Below, piece after piece: positions 35,135 through 44,638 of a stretch of 64,000 nucleotides of DNA; positions within the stretch are counted from its first letter, which is position 1, and every line of letters begins with the position of its first letter. A program made the position numbers and the translations under genes. Origin of the DNA: Mycobacterium sp. IS-1742 (GTDB lineage: Bacteria > Actinomycetota > Actinomycetes > Mycobacteriales > Mycobacteriaceae); NCBI RefSeq assembly GCF_001500125.1, contig NZ_LQIV01000016.1:1-64000 (forward strand), read 5' to 3'. A model generated the notes under the pieces. That model was not told the DNA's origin. It did no database searches and was given only the letters and a program-made list of their open reading frames with translations.

Positions 35135-36367
35135 CTAGTGGCGGTTCGCCCGCGGCGTCGCCAGCACGGCCGCGATGCCCGTCGTCAGCGGGACCGACAG
35201 CGCCAACGCGATCCCGCCGACCGCCGACCGCGCGATCTCGATGGCGACGCTCTCACTGGTCAGCACGTCGACCAGCGAGCGGTTGGCCACGCTGAACAAC
35301 AGCAGCAGCGGCAACGCGCTACCGGCGTAGGCGAGCACGAGCGTGTACACCGTGCTGGCGATGTGGTCGCGGCCCACCCGCATCGCGCCGACGAACACCG
35401 CCCGCCGCGAAGTGCCCTCCAGTTCGGCGAGTTCGAACGCCGTCGACGCCTGGGTGACCGTCACGTCGTTGAGCACACCGAGCGACCCGATGATGAACCC
35501 GGCCAGCAGCAGACCCGTGATCGACACGTTGCCCAGGTACGCGGCGACCTCGTTGTTCTGATCCTCCGACAGCCCGGTGAGGTGGGCGATTTCGATTGCG
35601 CCCCAGGACAGGACGGCCGCCAGCAGCAGCGAGGTCAGGGTGCCGAGCAGGGCCGCGCTGGTGCGCAGGCTGACACCGTGCGCGAGATAGATGACGGCGT
35701 AGAGGATCACCGCGGACGCCACCAGCGCGACCGGGACGGCCGACGCGCCGTCGCGCAGGGCGGGAAGCAGGAACACCACCAGCACCGCGAACGCCACCAC
35801 GATGCCCACCAGCGCACGCAGACCCCGCCAGCGCGCGACCGCCACGACCACGACCGCGAAGGCGGCGGCCAGCGCTGCCAGCGGCCATCCCCGGGCGTAG
35901 TCGTAGAACGTGTAGCTGGTGGCGCCGCCCTGGCCCACCTGGCGGCTGAGCCGGATGTCGTCGCCCGCGGCCAACTGCGGTTGGCCGGGCCCGCCGCTGA
36001 ACTCCAGCAGTGTGTTCGCGCCCTTGTTGGGCCCGGAATCGATCGCGACGAGCACCTGGACGCACTGCGACCCGTCTGCCGGTGCGGAGATCGGGTCGGC
36101 GGTGAGCACCTGACCCGCCGACGGGCTGCCGCACGACGAAAGGCTGGTGGCACGCACCTGCCCGGCCTCCGTCGTCACCGCACCACCCTCGGCGTTCTGG
36201 AACGGCAGCGGGATGTCGGCCTTCTGCTGGCTCGGCCACAGCAGCACCGCGCCGATCGCCACCACGACACCGATCAGCACCAGCAGTCCGACGACGATCC
36301 TGGCGGCGAGCGGGCCGAGCGGCGACGGGCCGCTCAGCGAGTGGGAATGGGCGTGCGAGTGGGTCAC
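35135..36367 (-). CDS. YibE/F-family multi-spanning membrane protein
   Basis: The product has 410 residues from GTG 36367. A His-rich N-terminus (MTHSHAHSHS) precedes the first helix. A soluble loop (residues about 50-165) follows. About eight more membrane helices include the hydrophilic motif GVLNDVTVTQAS and ELAELEGTSRR, typical of YibE/F. The family function is unknown; a transporter role is often guessed. It lies 3 bp downstream of aspC and 39 bp upstream of the molybdenum hydroxylase genes, so all may be one transcript. Confidence 0.82.
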   Translation of the reverse strand: MTHSHAHSHSLSGPSPLGPLAARIVVGLLVLIGVVVAIGAVLLWPSQQKADIPLPFQNAEGGAVTTEAGQVRATSLSSCGSPSAGQVLTADPISAPADGSQCVQVLVAIDSGPNKGANTLLEFSGGPGQPQLAAGDDIRLSRQVGQGGATSYTFYDYARGWPLAALAAAFAVVVVAVARWRGLRALVGIVVAFAVLVVFLLPALRDGASAVPVALVASAVILYAVIYLAHGVSLRTSAALLGTLTSLLLAAVLSWGAIEIAHLTGLSEDQNNEVAAYLGNVSITGLLLAGFIIGSLGVLNDVTVTQASTAFELAELEGTSRRAVFVGAMRVGRDHIASTVYTLVLAYAGSALPLLLLFSVANRSLVDVLTSESVAIEIARSAVGGIALALSVPLTTGIAAVLATPRANRH

Positions 36368-36370
36368 CCG

Positions 36371-37669
36371 CTACTGCCGGTAGCTGACCAGGAAGTTGCC
36401 GAGCCGGTCGATCGCGGCGGCCAGGTCACGTGCCCACGGCAGGGTCACGATGCGCAGGTGATCCGGTGTGGCCCAGTTGAACCCGGTGCCCTGGGTGACC
36501 AGGATCTTCTCCTGCAGCAGCAGGTCGAGAACCAGTTGTTCGTCGTCGTGGATGTCGTAGACCTCGGGATCCAGCCGCGGGAACGCGTACAGCGCACCCT
36601 GCGGTTTGACGCACGAGACGCCGGGGATCTCGTTGAGCTTCTCCCACGCCACGTCGCGTTGTTCGAGCAGCCGCCCGCCGGGCAGCACCAGATCGTCGAT
36701 GCTCTGGTGACCGCCGAGCGCAACCTGAATGGCGTGCTGCGCAGGCACATTCGGGCACAGCCGCATATTGGCCAGCAGGCTGATGCCCTCGATGAAACTG
36801 CTCGCGTGTTCCTTGGGTCCGGTGATGACCAGCCAGCCCGAGCGGTAGCCCGCCACCCGGTAGGCCTTCGACAGCCCGTTGAACGTCAACGTGAGCACGT
36901 CGGGCGCGACCGAGGCCATCGCGATGTGCTTGGCGTCGTCGTAGAGGATCTTGTCGTAGATCTCGTCGGCGAGCAGCAGCAGCTGGTGCTTGCGCGCCAG
37001 CTCGGCGATCTGCTCCAGGACCTCGCGGCTGTACACCGCGCCGGTCGGGTTGTTCGGGTTGATGACGACCAGCGCCTTGGTGCGGTCGGTGATCTTCGAC
37101 TCGAGGTCGGCGATGTCGGGCTGCCACCCCTGCGTCTCGTCGCACAGGTAGTGCACGGGGGTGCCGCCCGCCAGCGAGCACGACGCCGTCCACAGCGGAT
37201 AGTCCGGGGCGGGGATCAGCACCTGATCGCCGTTGTCCAGCAGCGCCTGCAGCGTCATCGTGATCAGCTCGGACACGCCGTTGCCCAGGTAGACGTCGTC
37301 GATGTCGAAGCGCGGGAAACCGTCGACCAGCTCGTAGCGGGTGAACACCGCACGCCGGGCGCTCACGATGCCCTTGGAGTCGGAGTAGCCCTGGGCGGTC
37401 GGCAGCGCCGCGATCATGTCGCGCATGATCACGTCGGGCGCCTCGAAGCCGAACGGCGCCGGGTTGCCGATGTTGAGCTTGAGGATGCGGTGGCCCTCGG
37501 CCTCCAGTCGCGTTGCGTGCTCGTGTACCGGGCCGCGGATCTCGTAGAGGACGTCCTGCAGTTTCGACGACTGCGTGAACGTGCGGGTCCGCTGCTGATG
37601 GCCCTGGGCGTGCCAGGTCGCGGGCGTCTGGGGCATGGTCACGTCGTCCATGGTGGCATTGCCGTCCAC
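36371..37669 (-). CDS. aspC: PLP-dependent aspartate/alanine-type aminotransferase
   Basis: This 432-residue class I aminotransferase has the PLP lysine K268 in FNGLSKAYRVAGYRSG, NPNNPTG for the carboxylate/PLP site and DEIYDKILYDD. It matches Rv0337c (annotated aspC; the family includes alanine aminotransferases) at nearly full length, including the start MDGNAT. The specificity (Asp versus Ala) is not readable here. Confidence 0.92.
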   Translation of the reverse strand: MDGNATMDDVTMPQTPATWHAQGHQQRTRTFTQSSKLQDVLYEIRGPVHEHATRLEAEGHRILKLNIGNPAPFGFEAPDVIMRDMIAALPTAQGYSDSKGIVSARRAVFTRYELVDGFPRFDIDDVYLGNGVSELITMTLQALLDNGDQVLIPAPDYPLWTASCSLAGGTPVHYLCDETQGWQPDIADLESKITDRTKALVVINPNNPTGAVYSREVLEQIAELARKHQLLLLADEIYDKILYDDAKHIAMASVAPDVLTLTFNGLSKAYRVAGYRSGWLVITGPKEHASSFIEGISLLANMRLCPNVPAQHAIQVALGGHQSIDDLVLPGGRLLEQRDVAWEKLNEIPGVSCVKPQGALYAFPRLDPEVYDIHDDEQLVLDLLLQEKILVTQGTGFNWATPDHLRIVTLPWARDLAAAIDRLGNFLVSYRQ

Positions 37670-37696
37670 TCATTTAGAAATTCGTGCAGGCTGCGG

Positions 37697-38698
37697 CTAC
37701 GCATAGGTCACCGACCGGTTCGCCAGCTCGGCCCACGTGTTCGCGAAGTCCACCGGGCTCAGCACGGTCTCGACATGGTTGCCCACCGGGGCGAACAGGC
37801 CGGGCTCGAGCAGCGCGAGCGCCGTGGACTGGTCCCAGAACATCGAACGCCCGCCGTAGCCGGACCACTCCCAGGTGTCGATGGCCCACGACGCGGGCTC
37901 GCCGAGCAGCATCTGCCGCAGCGTGCCGGGCAGGCCCAGCGGACGGAGCTGCTGGACCATCGCCAGCGTCGGGCCGTGCACCGTGCCCACGCATCCCGCG
38001 CGGTTGGGTGTCGTATCGCAGTCGCTGCGCGGGACGTCGACGAACGTGTGGTCCAGTCCCGGCAGCTGCCGGTGGAAGGCCTCCTCGCAGGACGGCCGGT
38101 CGTACACGCAGTTGAAGGATTCGCCGGCATCGAGTTCCGGATCGCCTTCGAGCGGCCTGCCGGTGATGACCACCCGGCCGGTCTTCGCGCGGATCGCCGG
38201 GCCGTAGTCGGCGTACGAGGTGAAGCCGCCGAGGAGAAGCACGTCCACCTTCGCGCAGCCGGCGACGGCGTCGACGACCTGCGCGACGTGGTCCCCGCGA
38301 GCGGGCGTCGGGGGCGGTTCCTCGGGCAGGAAGTTGTTGAGCCGGTTCATCAGGGCGCGGTAGACCAGGACGTAGTCGCCGAACGTCTCGGCGATGTCGG
38401 ATTCCGGGCGGTCGACGCCGGCGCCGACGATGACCGGGATCGTGCGCTGGCCCGGTTGGGCCACCATGCGGCTGACCGCCGACGCCCCGGCTTCCGGGAG
38501 CGTGTACCCCTCGGTCGTCACGATCGCCGCGACGTGGCGGGACCCGATGACCGCGGAGATCGCCATCGGGTCGTCGATGTCCATATCGGTGTCGACGACC
38601 ACGCAGGCGTCCGGCGGCGCGGCGCTCGACGCTCCCGCGGCGGTGAGCGCCGAGCAACCCAGGACCACCGCCGCGGCGAGCGCGGCCAGCCGTGTCAT
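37697..38698 (-). CDS. Secreted nucleoside-hydrolase-like protein
   Basis: The product has 333 residues. A signal peptide (LAALAAAVVLGCSALTAAG) contains a cysteine but no good lipobox. VVDTDMDIDDPMA matches the DTD-x-D-x-DD Ca2+ motif of inosine-uridine hydrolases, and VDVLLLGGFTSYADY fits the fold. Many residues in the rest diverge, so it may hydrolyse another ribosyl compound or be inactive. The gene lies 11 bp after the etfD stop and may be part of that operon. Confidence 0.72.
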   Translation of the reverse strand: MTRLAALAAAVVLGCSALTAAGASSAAPPDACVVVDTDMDIDDPMAISAVIGSRHVAAIVTTEGYTLPEAGASAVSRMVAQPGQRTIPVIVGAGVDRPESDIAETFGDYVLVYRALMNRLNNFLPEEPPPTPARGDHVAQVVDAVAGCAKVDVLLLGGFTSYADYGPAIRAKTGRVVITGRPLEGDPELDAGESFNCVYDRPSCEEAFHRQLPGLDHTFVDVPRSDCDTTPNRAGCVGTVHGPTLAMVQQLRPLGLPGTLRQMLLGEPASWAIDTWEWSGYGGRSMFWDQSTALALLEPGLFAPVGNHVETVLSPVDFANTWAELANRSVTYA

Positions 38699-38709
38699 AC
38701 GCGTCCGGA

Positions 38710-39545
38710 TTACCGCTTCCCGGGGCGGCGGGCACCCTTGGCGATGCCGAGGCCCTTGACCGGCGGTTCGTCACCGACGACGCGGGCGTCCCCGTTGCCC
38801 GATGCCGGCTGCGACGGTGTCTCGGGTTTGGTGTCCGGCTCGGGTGCTGCGTCCGGCTCGGGTGCCGACTCGGCCTGCGGTTGCGGCTCGGCCGGCTTGG
38901 CTGCCGGTGCGGGTGCCTTCTTCTTGGCGCCCGGGCGGCGCGCACCGGGGGCGATGCCCAGGCCCTTGACCTCAGGTTCGGGCTTGCTCTCCACCCCCAG
39001 GTCCGAATCGGCGGTGTCCGCCGGCCGGTTGTCGGTCTCGGTACCGGCCTCCGCCTTGTCCGGATCCACATTGGGCGGCTGCACGACCGTGCCCGCGCCT
39101 TCGTTCGGCGAAGCCTTCGGCGCGGCCTTCTTCGCACCGGGTCGACGCGCACCGGCGGCGATGCCCAGGCCCTTGACCTCGGGCTCCGGCTTGGCGGGGG
39201 CTTCCGGGGTCTCGGCCTTGGCTGCGGGCGCCTCGGCCGGGGCGGCGGCGGTCTTCTTCGCGCCGGGCCGTTTGGCGCCGGCCGCGATGCCGAGCCCCTT
39301 GGCCGGAGCCGCGGCCGGAGCCGCGGCCGGAGCCTCGGCGGTCTCGGCCTTGGCTGCGGGCGCCTCCGTCGGGGCGGCCGCCGTCTTCTTCGCGCCGGGA
39401 CGCTTGGCTCCGCCGGCGATCCCGAGGCCCTTGGCCGGAGCCGCCGCGGCGGCCGGCTTGTCACCGGCCTTGTCGTCGGCGGCAGCCGTCTTCTTCGCGC
39501 CCGGCTTCTTGGCGCCACCGGCGAGGCCCAGGCCCGTGACGGGCT
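38710..39545 (-). repeat. Six-copy GLGIA..RPGAKK coding repeat in etfD
   Basis: The consensus KGLGIA-x-GA-(K/R)-RPGAKK occurs six times; the first copy is TGLGLAGGAKKPGAKK and the last is shortened to RPGKR. Spacers are Ala/Pro/Glu-rich and unequal in length. Confidence 0.85.
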
Positions 39546-41955
39546 TCGTCGCCGTAGCCGTCGACGCCGTGGCGGCCGGCGCTTCTTCGGCTTTCTCGGC
39601 AGCCGGCTCGTCGGCGGGCGCCTTCTCCGGCGCCGGGGCCTCCTCGGTGCGGAGGGCGGCGCGTTCCTCGGCCTCCTTGGCGGCGGTGCCCTTCTCCGGC
39701 AGGGTGACCGTGCTCGTGTCGAGCGAGCCGAGCAGCAGCTGGGCGACGTCGAGCACCTCGACCTTCTCGATGTCCCTGGCGGCGGCGACCTCGTCGACAC
39801 CGTCGGTCATCATCACGCGGCAGAACGGGCAACCCGTCGCGATCCGCGACGCGCCGGTGTCGATCGCCTCTTCGGTGCGCTCGGTGTTGACGCGCTTGCC
39901 GATGTGCTCTTCCATCCACATGCGCGCACCGCCTGCGCCACAGCACAGACCGCGGTCGGCGTGACGCGGCATCTCCGTCAGCTTCGCGCCGGAGGCACCG
40001 ATCAGCTCGCGGGGGGCCTCGTAGACCTTGTTGTGCCGGCCCAGGTAGCAGGGGTCGTGGTAGGTGATGTCCTGCCCGTTCGCCCCGTCACCGCCGACCG
40101 GGGTGACCGGCACCAGCTTCTTGTCGCGGATCAGCCGGTTCAGCAGCTGCGTGTGGTGCAGCACCGTGTAGTTGCCGCCGACCTGCGGGTATTCGCGGCC
40201 CAGGGTGTTGAAGCAGTGCGGGCAGGTGACGATGACCTTGCGGTCGACCCGCTCGACGCCGGAGAACAGGTCGTTGAGGGTCTCGACGTTCTGCGCGGCG
40301 AGCTGCTGGAACAGGAACTCGTTGCCCGAGCGGCGGGCCGAGTCACCGTTGCAGGTCTCACCCTCGCCCAGCACCAGGTACTTGACGCCGGCGATCGCGA
40401 GCAGTTCGGCGACGGCCTTGGTGGTCTTCTTGGCGCGGTCCTCGTAGGCGCCGGCGCAGCCGACCCAGAACAGGTACTCGTAACCCTCGAAGGAGTCGAC
40501 GTCCTTGCCGAACACCGGCACGTCGAAGTCGACCTCGTCGATCCAGTTGGTGCGGTCCTTGGCGTTCTGGCCCCAGGGATTGCCCTTGGTCTCCAGGTTC
40601 TTGAACAGCACCCCGAGCTCACCGGGGAACTCGGATTCCATCATCACCTGGTAGCGGCGCATGTCGACGATGTGGTCGATGTGCTCGATGTCGACCGGGC
40701 ACTGCTCGACGCAGGCGCCGCAGGTGGTGCACGACCACAGCACGTCGGGGTCGATGACGCCACCCTGTTCGGCGGTGCCGACCAGCGGACGGGTGGCCTG
40801 TTCGGGGCCCGAACCCATGATCCGCTCGAAACCGGACTCCGGAACGTGGTCGTGGGAGTGCTTCTCGGACTGCTTCTCGCCGCGCAGTTCCTCGCCGAGG
40901 CCGCCCTCGGGGGTGTTCTCCAGCGGCGACTCCTTGTCGCCCAGGATGTACGGGGCCTTCGCGAACATGTGGTCGCGCAGGTTCATGATCACGAGCTTGG
41001 GCGACAGCGGCTTGCCGGTGTTCCACGCCGGGCACTGCGACTGGCAGCGGCCACACTCGGTGCACGTCGTGAAGTCGAGGTAGCCCTTCCAGGTGAAGTC
41101 CTCGATCTTGCCCCGGCCCAGCACCGCGTCCTCGGCGGGATCCTCGAAGTCGATCGGCTGGCCGTTGTACTCCATCGGCAGCAGCGGGCCGAGGCCGTTG
41201 GGCAACCGCTTGAACGTGACGTTGATGGGAGCCAGGCCGATGTGCAGGTGCTTGGAGTGCAGCACGATCAGCAGGAAGATCAGCATGACCGCGATGTGCA
41301 GGAGCAGCGCGATGGTCTCGACCCACTCGTTGACGTCATGGCCGAGCGGGCTGAGCACCCAGCCCATGAACTGCGAGAAGAACGCGCCGTTGCCGTAGGG
41401 CAGGTTGCCGACGTCGGCGGCTGCGCCGCGGACCAGGGCGTAGGTCCAGATGACGTTGAAGATCATGAACAGGATCAGCCAGGCGCCGCCGGTGTGCGAT
41501 CCGTAGAACCGCGAGTCGCGGCCGTGCTTCTTGGGTTCGCGCACGATGCGGATGATCGCGAAGGTGATGATGCCGAGCAGCACGGCGACGGCGAAGAAGT
41601 CCTGCAGGAAGCCGAGCACATCCCAGGTGCCGATGATCGGGATGTGGAAGTCGTGGTCGAACAGCAGGCCGTAGGCCTCCAGGTAGACCGACGCGAGGAT
41701 GAAGAAGCCCCACATCGTGAAGAAGTGCGCGATACCGGGGATCGACCAGCGCAGCAGGCGGGTCTGACCGAAGACCTCTTCGAACTGCGTGGTGATGCGC
41801 TTGCCGAGGTTGTCCTTGCGGTTGTTGGCCTCGCTCGTGGGCGCGCCGGACCGGATCAGCTTGGTCAGCCACAGCACGCGTTTTGCGGCGAGCGCGATCA
41901 CGATGGCGGTCATCAGCAACCCGACGACGAGTCGGATGAGAATCTGCGTGTCCAC
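38710..41955 (-). CDS. etfD: EtfD-type membrane iron-sulfur/haem oxidoreductase with long repeat tail
   Basis: The product has 1081 residues from GTG 41955. Five or six membrane helices at the N-terminus are cytochrome b-like. A double [4Fe-4S] ferredoxin domain has CTECGRCQSQCP (about 296) and CTTCGACVEQCP (about 407). Two CCG domains follow (VTCPHCFN, CCGAGGARMW). It is the equivalent of Rv0338c, which passes electrons from the electron-transfer flavoprotein in fatty-acid beta-oxidation to the respiratory chain (established for M. tuberculosis EtfD). Residues about 800-1081 hold six repeats of KGLGIA-x-GA-(K/R)-RPGAKK separated by Ala/Pro/Glu stretches. Tandem palindromes lie just upstream of the start. 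Confidence 0.85.
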   Translation of the reverse strand: MDTQILIRLVVGLLMTAIVIALAAKRVLWLTKLIRSGAPTSEANNRKDNLGKRITTQFEEVFGQTRLLRWSIPGIAHFFTMWGFFILASVYLEAYGLLFDHDFHIPIIGTWDVLGFLQDFFAVAVLLGIITFAIIRIVREPKKHGRDSRFYGSHTGGAWLILFMIFNVIWTYALVRGAAADVGNLPYGNGAFFSQFMGWVLSPLGHDVNEWVETIALLLHIAVMLIFLLIVLHSKHLHIGLAPINVTFKRLPNGLGPLLPMEYNGQPIDFEDPAEDAVLGRGKIEDFTWKGYLDFTTCTECGRCQSQCPAWNTGKPLSPKLVIMNLRDHMFAKAPYILGDKESPLENTPEGGLGEELRGEKQSEKHSHDHVPESGFERIMGSGPEQATRPLVGTAEQGGVIDPDVLWSCTTCGACVEQCPVDIEHIDHIVDMRRYQVMMESEFPGELGVLFKNLETKGNPWGQNAKDRTNWIDEVDFDVPVFGKDVDSFEGYEYLFWVGCAGAYEDRAKKTTKAVAELLAIAGVKYLVLGEGETCNGDSARRSGNEFLFQQLAAQNVETLNDLFSGVERVDRKVIVTCPHCFNTLGREYPQVGGNYTVLHHTQLLNRLIRDKKLVPVTPVGGDGANGQDITYHDPCYLGRHNKVYEAPRELIGASGAKLTEMPRHADRGLCCGAGGARMWMEEHIGKRVNTERTEEAIDTGASRIATGCPFCRVMMTDGVDEVAAARDIEKVEVLDVAQLLLGSLDTSTVTLPEKGTAAKEAEERAALRTEEAPAPEKAPADEPAAEKAEEAPAATASTATATKPVTGLGLAGGAKKPGAKKTAAADDKAGDKPAAAAAPAKGLGIAGGAKRPGAKKTAAAPTEAPAAKAETAEAPAAAPAAAPAKGLGIAAGAKRPGAKKTAAAPAEAPAAKAETPEAPAKPEPEVKGLGIAAGARRPGAKKAAPKASPNEGAGTVVQPPNVDPDKAEAGTETDNRPADTADSDLGVESKPEPEVKGLGIAPGARRPGAKKKAPAPAAKPAEPQPQAESAPEPDAAPEPDTKPETPSQPASGNGDARVVGDEPPVKGLGIAKGARRPGKR

Positions 41956-41973
41956 GCGCGGCCTCCCGGTGTG

Positions 41974-42020
41974 AAGTTACTCAACAGTAACTTAAACTAA
42001 GTTACCCGTCGGTAACTTAG
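41974..42020. promoter_or_regulatory. Tandem palindromic operator upstream of etfD
   Basis: Two perfect palindromes are present: AAGTTACT-N4-AGTAACTT at 41974-41993 and CTAAGTTACC-N4-GGTAACTTAG at 41997-42020. Their centres are 25 bp apart and they lie 19-65 bp upstream of the etfD start codon. The common core is AAGTTAC-N6-GTAACTT, the geometry of TetR- or GntR-type operators. The regulator is not known to me. Confidence 0.75.
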
Positions 42021-42091
42021 GCTCGATCCTGCTCATAGTGACATCACCGGGATACGGGCCGCTACGAAGGCTGCCCTAACCCGCGGTGGGG

Positions 42092-44629
42092 CTAACTCGA
42101 CGGGGCGAGAAGTGCGCGCAGCATCGACAGCATCTCGGACCGCGATTCGGCCCCCAGCCGGCGGCGGATCCTCGCGACGTGGTGTTCGACCGTCTTCGCT
42201 GAGATGAACAGTTGGGCGCCGATGTCCCGGTACGGCATGCCGAGCAGCAACAGCTCCGCCACCTCGCGTTCGCGTTCGGAGAGCTGGGCCGAGGACGAAG
42301 GGCGGGCCGGCGTCCCCGCCGACGGGGCCGGCACCGGTGTCGGTGCCGCGCTCTCCACCGGGACCTCGGCGCCGGTGACGCTCTGTTTGAGGTCGCGGGC
42401 CAGCTGCAACATCGCCTGCGAGACCCGGCCGTCCGGCGTCTGCAGGGCGGCCTGCCCGGCCAGTCGGGTGGCGTCCCAGGTGTGGCCGAACTGCGCGAGC
42501 CCACGGGCGGCGGTCGTCACCTCGTCGACGTCGACCTGGTTGGCGAGCACCCGCAACCAGGTACGGCCCGCGGTGGCGAGCGCTTTCGCGAACGCGCTCT
42601 GCGCGCGCCTGTCCCGGCTGGCGGCGGTCAGCGCCTGTCCGTGCGGGGCGACGGCCTCCGGGGAGTTCGCCAGGATGCCGGCGTGCACGCCGGCCCAGTG
42701 CAGCGGCACCGACCACAACACCGGGTCGCCCAGCCCTGCCAGCAGTGCGAACGCCTCGTCGAGGGTGTGCTGCAGCTGCTCCACCTGCCGCAGCCGCGCC
42801 GCGGCCACCCAGAGCTCGCCGAGCGGGAGCAACGCGAACAGGTCCACCGAGTATTCGGCGAGCACCTCCATCGCGGAGTACCAGTGCATCTGCATGGCGC
42901 CGCTGTCGCTGCTGCGCCGGGCGATCGCCGTGTGCAGCGCCGCCGCCCACAGCGCGTCGCGGCGGTGCAGGTCGGTGCCCGGCCGCGGCGCTGCGGCGGC
43001 CGCGGCCTGCAGCTGCCCGTCCTGCATGTGGGTCCACCCCAGCAGCAGCCGGTGCCGGTGGGTGACGAAGATCGCATCGGCGGAGCCGTCGTCGCGCCCG
43101 GTGCGCACCGCCCGGCCGATCACGCTGCGGGCGCGCACCGGGTCGCCGCCGTGCAGGGCGGCCAGCGTCACCAGTGCGGCCGGGGTGTCGGGAGTGACAC
43201 CGCCGCGGCCGCGCTCGGCGTTCAGTGACTGGCCCAGCCGCGCCGCCGCGACGGGGTAGGGCTCGCCGAGGGACAGCACGAGTCCCTCGCCGAGGCTGCG
43301 GGCCGCACGCGCGATCGACGTCGGCGGCCCGGCGGCCTGTGTCCGCGCCAGCTCCTCGGCGGTGGTCGCGTCGCCCGCGGCGAGGGCGGCGACGGTGCCC
43401 GCCGCGCTCAGCACCGCATCCGGGGACGGCCCGAGCCAGCGGAAGAGGTCGAGCGCCTGCGTGGCGCTGCCGTCGTGCATCGCGATGCTCGCCGAGATCC
43501 GCACCGCCGCCGCCCGCTCGTCGGGATTCTGCGAGGTGAGCAGTTCGTCGGCGATCCGCCCGGCCGTCGCGCAGTCGCCGGTCAGCGCGAGCGCGTCGGC
43601 GAGTTGCGCGCTGAGCGCGGTGGCTCCGGCGTCCGCGGCCGCCCGGTACAGCCGCGCCGCGCGGGCGGGTTCGTTGCCGGTGTGCGCGGCCAGCTCGGCG
43701 AGTGCCGCGGCGAGCCGCTCGTCACGCAGTCCGTGTTCGGCCATTCGAAGCGCGAGATCGGCGCTCAGAGTGCGCAGTTCGAGCTGTGAGCAGAGCAGGG
43801 ACACCTCGATGTCGTGGTGGCGCGCGGCGCCGACGATCTGGGCGAGGCCGTCGTGCAGGGTGCGCAGGAAGCTGTGGTGGTGGCTCGGCTCGAGCAGGCC
43901 GCTGGCCCTGGCCCGGTCGACGTCGGCCAGCGCGGTCTCCGACGGTATGCGCAGGGCCGCCGCGACGTCGTCGGGTCCGAGCTCCGGGCTCAGCGACGCC
44001 ACGAGCAGGGTGTCGAGCAGCGGTTCGTCGAGGCGGCGCAGACGTTCCACGAGCGCGATCCGGGCGCTGTGCCGCACCGCCGCCGCGCCGTCGCCGACCG
44101 CGGCGAGAGCCGGACGCAGCAGGAACGGCAGACCGGCGGTGACCGTGGTGAGTAGCCGGACGGCCTCGGGTGCCGGCGCGGCGCCGAGCGTCACGGCCGC
44201 CGCCCGCCCGACCTCCACCGGGGTGACGGAACCCAGTGCGACAGCGGGATTCTCGCGCTCGAGCGCGGTGGCCAGCCCGCGCAGCGCGGCGTGGTGGGCG
44301 AGCGGCTGGGTGGCGATCACCACCGTCGACGCCGAATCGGCCACCAGATCGGTGAGCCGTTCGAGGTCACCGGCGTCGAGCAGGTGCGCATCGTCGACGA
44401 CCACCGCCGCGCCGGCGGGGTCGCCAGGCCGCGGCGAGCGGGACAGCACGGGACGGCCCGCCGCCCGCAGAGCCGTCCGCACGGCCGCGAGCACGGTCGA
44501 CTTGCCCGTTCCGATGCCGCCGGTGACCAGGATCTTCGCAGGCGCCGCCGGGTCCGCTTCGACCGCCGCGACGGCATCGCGCGCCGCGGCCGGGAGCTCC
44601 GCTTGACGGTGCGGCGCCGGGCTCGTCAT
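42092..44629 (-). CDS. iniR: LuxR-family STAND/LAL-type transcriptional regulator
   Basis: The product has 845 residues. A P-loop GGIGTGKST (about 36-44) and a Walker B VVVDDAHLLD are in the N-terminal ATPase domain. A long helical Ala/Leu-rich region with TPR-like look follows. The C-terminus (about 780-840) is a LuxR helix-turn-helix with LSEREREVAELLLLG, YRDIGAQLFISAKTVEHHVARI. It is the positional equivalent of Rv0339c, which has been named IniR as a regulator of iniBAC (from memory). It starts 9 bp after the Hsp70-like gene stop on the same strand, so the two are probably one transcript. Confidence 0.8.
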   Translation of the reverse strand: MTSPAPHRQAELPAAARDAVAAVEADPAAPAKILVTGGIGTGKSTVLAAVRTALRAAGRPVLSRSPRPGDPAGAAVVVDDAHLLDAGDLERLTDLVADSASTVVIATQPLAHHAALRGLATALERENPAVALGSVTPVEVGRAAAVTLGAAPAPEAVRLLTTVTAGLPFLLRPALAAVGDGAAAVRHSARIALVERLRRLDEPLLDTLLVASLSPELGPDDVAAALRIPSETALADVDRARASGLLEPSHHHSFLRTLHDGLAQIVGAARHHDIEVSLLCSQLELRTLSADLALRMAEHGLRDERLAAALAELAAHTGNEPARAARLYRAAADAGATALSAQLADALALTGDCATAGRIADELLTSQNPDERAAAVRISASIAMHDGSATQALDLFRWLGPSPDAVLSAAGTVAALAAGDATTAEELARTQAAGPPTSIARAARSLGEGLVLSLGEPYPVAAARLGQSLNAERGRGGVTPDTPAALVTLAALHGGDPVRARSVIGRAVRTGRDDGSADAIFVTHRHRLLLGWTHMQDGQLQAAAAAAPRPGTDLHRRDALWAAALHTAIARRSSDSGAMQMHWYSAMEVLAEYSVDLFALLPLGELWVAAARLRQVEQLQHTLDEAFALLAGLGDPVLWSVPLHWAGVHAGILANSPEAVAPHGQALTAASRDRRAQSAFAKALATAGRTWLRVLANQVDVDEVTTAARGLAQFGHTWDATRLAGQAALQTPDGRVSQAMLQLARDLKQSVTGAEVPVESAAPTPVPAPSAGTPARPSSSAQLSEREREVAELLLLGMPYRDIGAQLFISAKTVEHHVARIRRRLGAESRSEMLSMLRALLAPSS

Positions 44630-44638
44630 GGCGTCGGG

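Noticed and set aside
34577..39964. A 1795-codon open frame on the plus strand, antisense to the molybdenum hydroxylase, aspC and etfD genes
   Set aside because: Its sequence is Arg/His/Gly/Asp low complexity typical of the antisense of GC-rich genes. It crosses many real genes with clear family motifs and has no domain of its own.
38692..42000. A long open frame antisense to etfD
   Set aside because: It is a shadow of the 1081-residue Fe-S protein, which has all expected motifs on the other strand.
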